This document shows, piece after piece, positions 7,782-10,674 of a stretch of DNA of 10,674 nucleotides. This DNA is from an uncultured Acetatifactor sp. (lineage in GTDB: Bacteria > Bacillota > Clostridia > Lachnospirales > Lachnospiraceae). The translations under genes and the position numbers were made by a program. Each line of letters starts with the position of its first letter. Positions within the stretch are counted from its first letter, which is position 1. The notes beneath the pieces are model-generated. The model was not told the DNA's origin. It searched no databases and saw only the letters and a list, made by a program, of their open reading frames with translations. The DNA lies in NCBI GenBank assembly GCA_910589655.1, contig CAJUTJ010000051.1, positions 1 through 10,674 on the forward strand, in the 5' to 3' direction.

Positions 7782-8060
7782 TTTCATCCTCCTCGTAAAC
7801 TTTACCCATAATCCTCTCCGATCCAAGTAAATCCCATTTCCGGAACAGATAATGGCTGCTCGGCAGCTGTCTATACGGCCACTGGCTTTTCCCTTTGCAG
7901 ACATTATACTACAGCTCAATAAAACGAGAAGGGATATGGGACGAAACGCCGGAAACGGGGACATATGGAATAGATTTAGAAGCACAAAACAGTTGATATG
8001 GCCTTGGGACATGTTTAGAAGCACAGCCAGAGAAAAAGTATTGGGATTTGCCCACAAAAA
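7782..8060 (-). promoter_or_regulatory. Leader and upstream control region of the exporter operon
   Basis: Read on the minus strand, a TATAAT -10 box lies at 7903-7908. The -35 is poor (TTCTCG at 7925-7930, 16-base spacing), which suits an activator-dependent promoter. The leader would be about 115 bases and contains a small hairpin, GCTGC/GCAGC at 7855-7867. Upstream of the -35, GAAACG (plus strand) occurs at 7943-7948 and 7952-7957, nine bases apart. A 12-base direct repeat, TTTAGAAGCACA, occurs at 7975-7986 and 8014-8025, and each copy is accompanied by GGGACAT. These are candidate sites for the LytTR regulator, although they do not clearly match a published consensus. Apart from these, no gene is seen in this stretch. 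Confidence 0.5.
7788..7793 (-). promoter_or_regulatory. Ribosome binding site that fixes the start of exporter 3
   Basis: A perfect AGGAGG (inside CGAGGAGG) lies six bases before ATG 7781. It decides between the 608-residue protein and the 785-residue open frame. No comparable site was noticed at the upstream frame start. Confidence 0.85.
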
Positions 8061-8273
8061 TTTACCGCGGCCCTCGACCCTGCTGCCGAAGCCGGGATTT
8101 ATAAAAAGATCAACGAAATTGCAGGAGATAAAGCAGCCGTCTATATCAACAGCCGCCTTTTCTCCTGCAAATTCTGTGACAAGATTATCGTGTTCCATGG
8201 AAGCGCAGTTATCCGGCAAGACCCACAGGCAGGAAAGCAATCCAAAAGCAGCAGGTATTTGATTCCGCCCTGA
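8061..8273 (+). pseudogene. Relic of a fourth ABC exporter: C-terminal ATPase fragment
   Basis: On the plus strand, opposite to all intact genes, this segment encodes FTAALDPAAEAGIYKK followed by NEIAGDKAAVYINSRL and FCDKIIVFH. It aligns block by block with the end of an ABC ATPase, for example TAALDPVSESRLYEEF, TTIFISHRL and ADRIFVL in exporter 3. The D-loop is kept. The switch histidine motif (normally ISHRL) has become INSRL, with histidine lost. The Walker B sequence (LDE) is missing directly before, and no signature motif, Walker A or membrane domain is found. An in-frame TGA (8271-8273) ends it after a tail unlike the usual GSHEELL. No start codon or ribosome binding site is apparent. 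It is a decayed remnant. The wording differs enough from the three local exporters that it came from a distinct paralogue rather than a recent copy. Confidence 0.75.
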
Positions 8274-8334
8274 TATTTGCTTTTCAAGCCTGTAAATACA
8301 TGGATCCGGCACTTTTAACGTTAATTCTGTTTCA

Positions 8335-8868
8335 TTATAAAATCACCACTTGATTCTCAAAATCAAATTCGTGGGGCGTCTTATTATCTGTCTTATGCCC
8401 TACTGCCAACGCTATCTGAAAGGAATAGCCTTCCGGGATATGAAGCGCCTTTGAAAAATATTCTTTTTTCTCCCCATGCAGCGCATCATATACACAGCCG
8501 ATTATTAAAGTGCCAAGCCCAAGGCTCTCTGCTGCCAATACCATATTCTGGACTGCAATGCCGGCGTCCACCTTGCTCCAGCGAAATTCGTCTTCCGCGC
8601 TCAGGAAAACAAGCGTCGGAGCTTGGTAATAAAAATTGTCGGACTGCTTTTCCTGTCCGCGCAGACGTCTCTTTTCGTCGTCCAATTCTTCTAAAATAGG
8701 ATTGTCCCCGCTTACTACCGAGAAACGCATCTCCTGCCGGTTCATTCCGGTGGGCGCCTGCAGTCCTGCTTTCAGAATGCTGTCCAACTCTGCTTGTGTC
8801 AATTTGTCGTCACTGTATGCTCTGGCTGAACTTCTTCTTTTCATTGTTTCCAATACTTGATTTGACAT
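8335..8868 (-). CDS. Nitroreductase-family FMN oxidoreductase
   Basis: A 177-residue protein of the nitroreductase superfamily, which use FMN and NAD(P)H to reduce nitro groups, flavins, quinones or similar substrates in the cytoplasm. Visible family blocks are the N-terminal RRSSARAY (11-18), whose arginines and serines usually hold the FMN phosphate, APTGMNRQ (38-45), and the GLGTLIIG block (117-124) near the C-terminus. The length is at the short end for the family. The start at ATG 8868 is preferred (GGAG eight bases upstream). An in-frame TTG at 8898 would add ten residues. It stands between the nuclease gene and the exporter operon, with 139 bases upstream and no clear terminator downstream. 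No functional link to the exporters is evident, and the actual substrate cannot be read from sequence. Confidence 0.92.
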   Translation of the reverse strand: MSNQVLETMKRRSSARAYSDDKLTQAELDSILKAGLQAPTGMNRQEMRFSVVSGDNPILEELDDEKRRLRGQEKQSDNFYYQAPTLVFLSAEDEFRWSKVDAGIAVQNMVLAAESLGLGTLIIGCVYDALHGEKKEYFSKALHIPEGYSFQIALAVGHKTDNKTPHEFDFENQVVIL

Positions 8869-9007
8869 TTTCCCGTCTCCGTTTCCTAAAATATACAATT
8901 TACTTCCGCTGAGTTATCTGGTTCTCCCAAAATGAGGTGTGTCTCAGAAGCATTTAAGACCCATTGATAAGGAGACAAACATATCCGCCTCCGGTGGCAA
9001 TAGTTCC

Positions 9008-10027
9008 CTATGCATTTATACATAAAACATTTTCCGCTTCCGCAAATTCGTCTTCGGTATAGCCGCAAGATCTAATCTGCTCCTTTGTCAAACCGGCTTG
9101 AATCATTCTCTCAATAGCATCAATCCTCTCCTTCTTTATTCCCTTTTTTATTCCTTTTTCTATTCCCTCTTTTATTCCTTCTTTTATTCCTTCTTTTATT
9201 CCTTCTTTTATTCCTTCCTCAAAACTTATTTCCTTAATAGCTTCCGACCAATTGCACATAGTCTGCATCCTCCCTTCCAGTTCGGTAGTCATTATCATCC
9301 CGTACTTCTCTGCAAGTATACGTTTCTTTTCCTCCACGCTTGTGTTGGAAAGCAGCTTCTCCAGCATGGAGATCAGTGTGTTTTGAGAATCCTTTATAGT
9401 TTCCCCGTTTCTTATATTGATGATAATACCCCGCATCAAGTCTATGTCATACGGATTTACCTTATTTCCAAAAACAGTATTTCTGCCTAGATTGATCTCC
9501 TCAATGGAGTCGCCGTCCTCACTGTTATCCAGACACAGCCAGATACTTCTGACTTTTTTTAAATTGTCGTAATCACTGTGGAAAAATTCGGTCTGTTTCT
9601 GAGCAGAAATCATCCTTGCAAGATAAAATATGATCCTGTTCTCCAGATGATACCCCAGTTTACCGGGATCCGACGTTCTTTGTGCCTCCAGATTAATTAA
9701 AAATTTCATTTCCATTTTCTTATGATATGCCGTAAAACGAATATCGAAGAATATTTTCCCTTCTCCGGGGATATTGTCTTCCGTGCCGGATACGTTTACC
9801 CGTCCCAAATTTGAGAGTCCTGCATCCAGCGCTTTCGCCCCGATTTCAATATCCTCCCCTATACTATCCATAATATCCCCAATCGCCATATCCTTAAATT
9901 CCTGAACGGCATACTTTAAAATCCGTGCCAGTATTTGCTTATCTGCAAGCAGGAATTTTATGTTTGTATCATAGGCACTGGCGTCATTTGCCGCCTCAAC
10001 CGCCTGTGCTAAATTAGTATCGCCCAT
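9008..10027 (-). CDS. Rpn-family PD-(D/E)XK nuclease (recombination-promoting nuclease / putative transposase)
   Basis: A 339-residue protein of the Rpn / PDDEXK_2 group, DNA nucleases reported to promote RecA-independent recombination and often annotated as transposases. The nuclease core shows D95 in FFDIRF and the catalytic pair E114-Q116 in INLEAQ, the E-x-Q form of the E-x-K motif that is usual in this family. An amphipathic C-terminal region follows. Residues about 269-299 are a run of four-residue GIKE-type units, ending in a short helix-turn-like segment (AGLTKEQIRSCGY) also common at the end of these proteins. The ATG at 10027 has AAAGGAAG just upstream, and a good promoter lies about 80 bases further up. 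It is a single-gene unit. It may be domesticated or mobile, and no inverted repeats or target duplications were recognised beside it. Confidence 0.9.
   Translation of the reverse strand: MGDTNLAQAVEAANDASAYDTNIKFLLADKQILARILKYAVQEFKDMAIGDIMDSIGEDIEIGAKALDAGLSNLGRVNVSGTEDNIPGEGKIFFDIRFTAYHKKMEMKFLINLEAQRTSDPGKLGYHLENRIIFYLARMISAQKQTEFFHSDYDNLKKVRSIWLCLDNSEDGDSIEEINLGRNTVFGNKVNPYDIDLMRGIIINIRNGETIKDSQNTLISMLEKLLSNTSVEEKKRILAEKYGMIMTTELEGRMQTMCNWSEAIKEISFEEGIKEGIKEGIKEGIKEGIEKGIKKGIKKERIDAIERMIQAGLTKEQIRSCGYTEDEFAEAENVLCINA
9138..9221 (-). repeat. 12-bp tandem repeat inside the nuclease gene (GIKE tail)
   Basis: Seven consecutive 12-base units with plus-strand consensus ATTCCTTCTTTT run from 9138 to 9221. 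Three central units (9174-9209) are exactly identical, and the outer ones carry one to four changes. Each unit encodes one four-residue GIKE-type step, so gain or loss of units by slippage would change tail length without shifting the frame. Confidence 0.92.
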
Positions 10028-10105
10028 TTCTCTTCCTTTCTTTTATACATTGCTTACAATAGCAGGCTTTTCTTGATTCATGGAAATCCCTGTTGCACTA
10101 TTTTT

Positions 10106-10134
10106 ATTATACTTGACTTATGCTATAATATCAA
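10106..10134 (-). promoter_or_regulatory. Promoter of the Rpn nuclease gene
   Basis: On the minus strand, TTGATA (10129-10134) and TATAAT (10106-10111) are separated by exactly 17 bases, close to the sigma-70/SigA consensus. Transcription would start near 10099, giving a leader of about 70 bases before ATG 10027. Confidence 0.7.
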
Positions 10135-10137
10135 TAA

Positions 10138-10166
10138 TTCTTCCCCATTTAGCAGTTTGGGGAGAA
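10138..10166. other. Hairpin upstream of the nuclease promoter
   Basis: TTCTTCCCCA (10138-10147) pairs with TGGGGAGAA (10158-10166) across a ten-base loop, with one bulged base. A second small stem, GAAGC/GCTTC, follows at 10164-10176. No T-run follows on either strand, so an intrinsic terminator is not supported. It sits directly beside the -35 of the nuclease promoter. Confidence 0.45.
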
Positions 10167-10183
10167 GCTTTGCTTCGCAAAAC

Positions 10184-10378
10184 GTGAAATCACTTAGCGA
10201 GGTCTTTTCGAGCTTAGTGATTTCCTTCACACTTCCAGACATACCGACGCAGTCGGCACAAACAATTAATGAATTGGTGCAAACCAAGGAATGACTTAGT
10301 TTCTCTTAGGCTGGGCACAAAGAGGGGGTTTACACCCCTTCCAACCTTAGAGAAACTTCATTCCTTTCACACTTTCCT
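10184..10378 (-). repeat. Repeat R2, most complete copy of the R family
   Basis: This copy contains, in order, a 13-bp hairpin with one T-T mismatch (10186-10198 with 10212-10224), CACACTTCCAGAC, the hairpin CCGAC/GTCGG (10244-10256), CAAACAATTAAT, and a long hairpin. That hairpin is formed by GGAATGA plus a 13-base arm (10288-10294, 10298-10310) pairing with 10345-10364, with one T-T mismatch, a three-base bulge and an inner AGGGG/CCCCT stem. CTTAG occurs five times, at the same place on both arms of the two large hairpins. No protein-coding frame is evident. The right end meets the stop codon of the 53-residue ORF. With the promoter and hairpin at 10106-10166, it fills the gene-free stretch upstream of the nuclease. 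Confidence 0.72.
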
Positions 10379-10528
10379 GTCCATGACAAAAATCTCCTCC
10401 GATATATTCTGTTCTTTTCTTATCTGCCATGTACATTCCTTTGTAACTACATCTACTATAAACCATTCCCCAACGGCAGAGTCAATAGCCAAATAGAAAT
10501 TCGCAGCAAACTCGTTCTTTAAACTCAT
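10367..10528 (-). CDS. Unrecognised 53-residue protein
   Basis: A minus-strand frame starting MSLKNEFAANFYLAIDSAVG and ending IFVMDRKV. It is not recognised as any family. The composition (hydrophobic FYLAID and EWFIVDVV stretches with charged ends) looks like a real small soluble domain rather than shadow sequence. The ATG is 11 bases after the stop of the partial gene upstream, so the pair could be co-translated, but no good ribosome binding site precedes it. Its stop codon falls within the end block of repeat R2 (GTGTGAAAGG), so the natural C-terminus may have been cut off by that element. A strong GGAGGAG (10394-10400) inside the gene precedes another ATG that gives only five codons. A polymorphic toxin/immunity arrangement with the upstream gene is conceivable but unsupported. 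Confidence 0.5.
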   Translation of the reverse strand: MSLKNEFAANFYLAIDSAVGEWFIVDVVTKECTWQIRKEQNISEEIFVMDRKV

Positions 10529-10539
10529 TCTTTAATAAC

Positions 10540-10674
10540 TCAACTTTCCCAGCACAAATTACCGAACATTGCCTGAATAAATATTGGCTGGGATGCTATC
10601 CAGTCGTTAACTTTACTTTTCAGTATTTCTGTGATATCGGCTGACACCATTGATGCTATATCTACAAACAGGGA
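10540..10674 (-). CDS. C-terminal end of an unrecognised protein (cut by the window edge)
   Basis: A frame open from the window edge to TGA at 10540-10542 encodes 44 residues, including VSADITEILKSKVNDWIASQ and ending FGNLCWES. The pattern of alternating hydrophobic and charged residues and the absence of stops suggest genuine coding sequence, but it is too short to identify. It is followed after 11 bases by the 53-residue ORF on the same strand. The beginning of the gene lies outside the window. Confidence 0.45.
   Translation of the reverse strand, partial: SLFVDIASMVSADITEILKSKVNDWIASQPIFIQAMFGNLCWES

Noticed and set aside
7802..7837. 11-residue leader ORF (MGFTWIGEDYG) before exporter 3
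   Set aside because: No usable ribosome binding site spacing and no regulatory codon pattern. It fits chance occurrence.
7782..8312. N-terminal extension of exporter 3 to 785 residues
   Set aside because: No transporter features, antisense to the ABC relic, and a perfect ribosome binding site sits at ATG 7781.
9138..9221. Possible CRISPR array
   Set aside because: The units are contiguous 12-mers without spacers and lie within a coding region.
9098..9490. Plus-strand ORF with FFYSFFYS repeats
   Set aside because: It is the antisense shadow of the GIKE repeat in the nuclease gene.
10113..10129. Plus-strand TTGACT and TATAAT as a promoter
   Set aside because: The two boxes are only five bases apart. 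The minus-strand pair with 17-base spacing is the credible promoter.

Overview
The window looks like an accessory region of a Clostridia chromosome, most likely Lachnospiraceae. The evidence is the AgrC-like GHKL kinase and LytTR regulator pair, the strong AGGAGG ribosome binding sites, moderate GC content, and an Rpn-family nuclease with a C-terminal GIKE repeat tail. No taxonomic marker gene is present, so this placement is inference. Every intact gene lies on the minus strand and is read from right to left.

Right end (about 10674 to 8335): the C-terminal end of an unrecognised gene, a 53-residue unrecognised ORF, a hairpin-rich repeat (copy R2), an Rpn-type PD-(D/E)XK nuclease with its own near-consensus promoter, and a small nitroreductase. 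Between the nitroreductase and the main operon, on the plus strand, lies the decayed C-terminal piece of an ABC-transporter ATPase domain. This makes it a relic of a fourth exporter facing the opposite way.

Middle (7781 to 514): a probable operon in the order ABC exporter 3, ABC exporter 2, LytTR response regulator, GHKL histidine kinase, ABC exporter 1. Each exporter is a half-transporter with its own membrane and ATPase domains. The ATPases carry the (D)LSGGQWQ form of the signature seen in NisT/SpaT-type lanthipeptide exporters, although exporter 1 has a changed signature, LSEGQ. The simplest reading is a peptide-sensing or peptide-exporting (or self-protection) module in which the two-component system controls the exporters. 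No precursor peptide, modification enzyme or AgrB/AgrD gene was found, so the substrate is unknown. A promoter lies about 120 bp upstream of exporter 3, with short direct repeats further upstream that could bind the LytTR regulator.

Left end (1 to 513): no intact gene. It holds two copies of a GGTG-loop hairpin repeat whose stems differ by compensatory changes, a fragment of a GNAT acetyltransferase, and repeat copy R1, which supplies the stop codon of exporter 1.

The most unusual signal is the R repeat family (R1 at 345-542, R3 at 5871-5966, R2 at 10184-10378). The copies share blocks in the same order and orientation, each meets the 3' end of a gene, and R1 and R2 fold into hairpins in which CTTAG occurs on both arms around a T-T mismatch. 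Together with the two gene relics, this suggests a region shaped by repeated insertion and decay.
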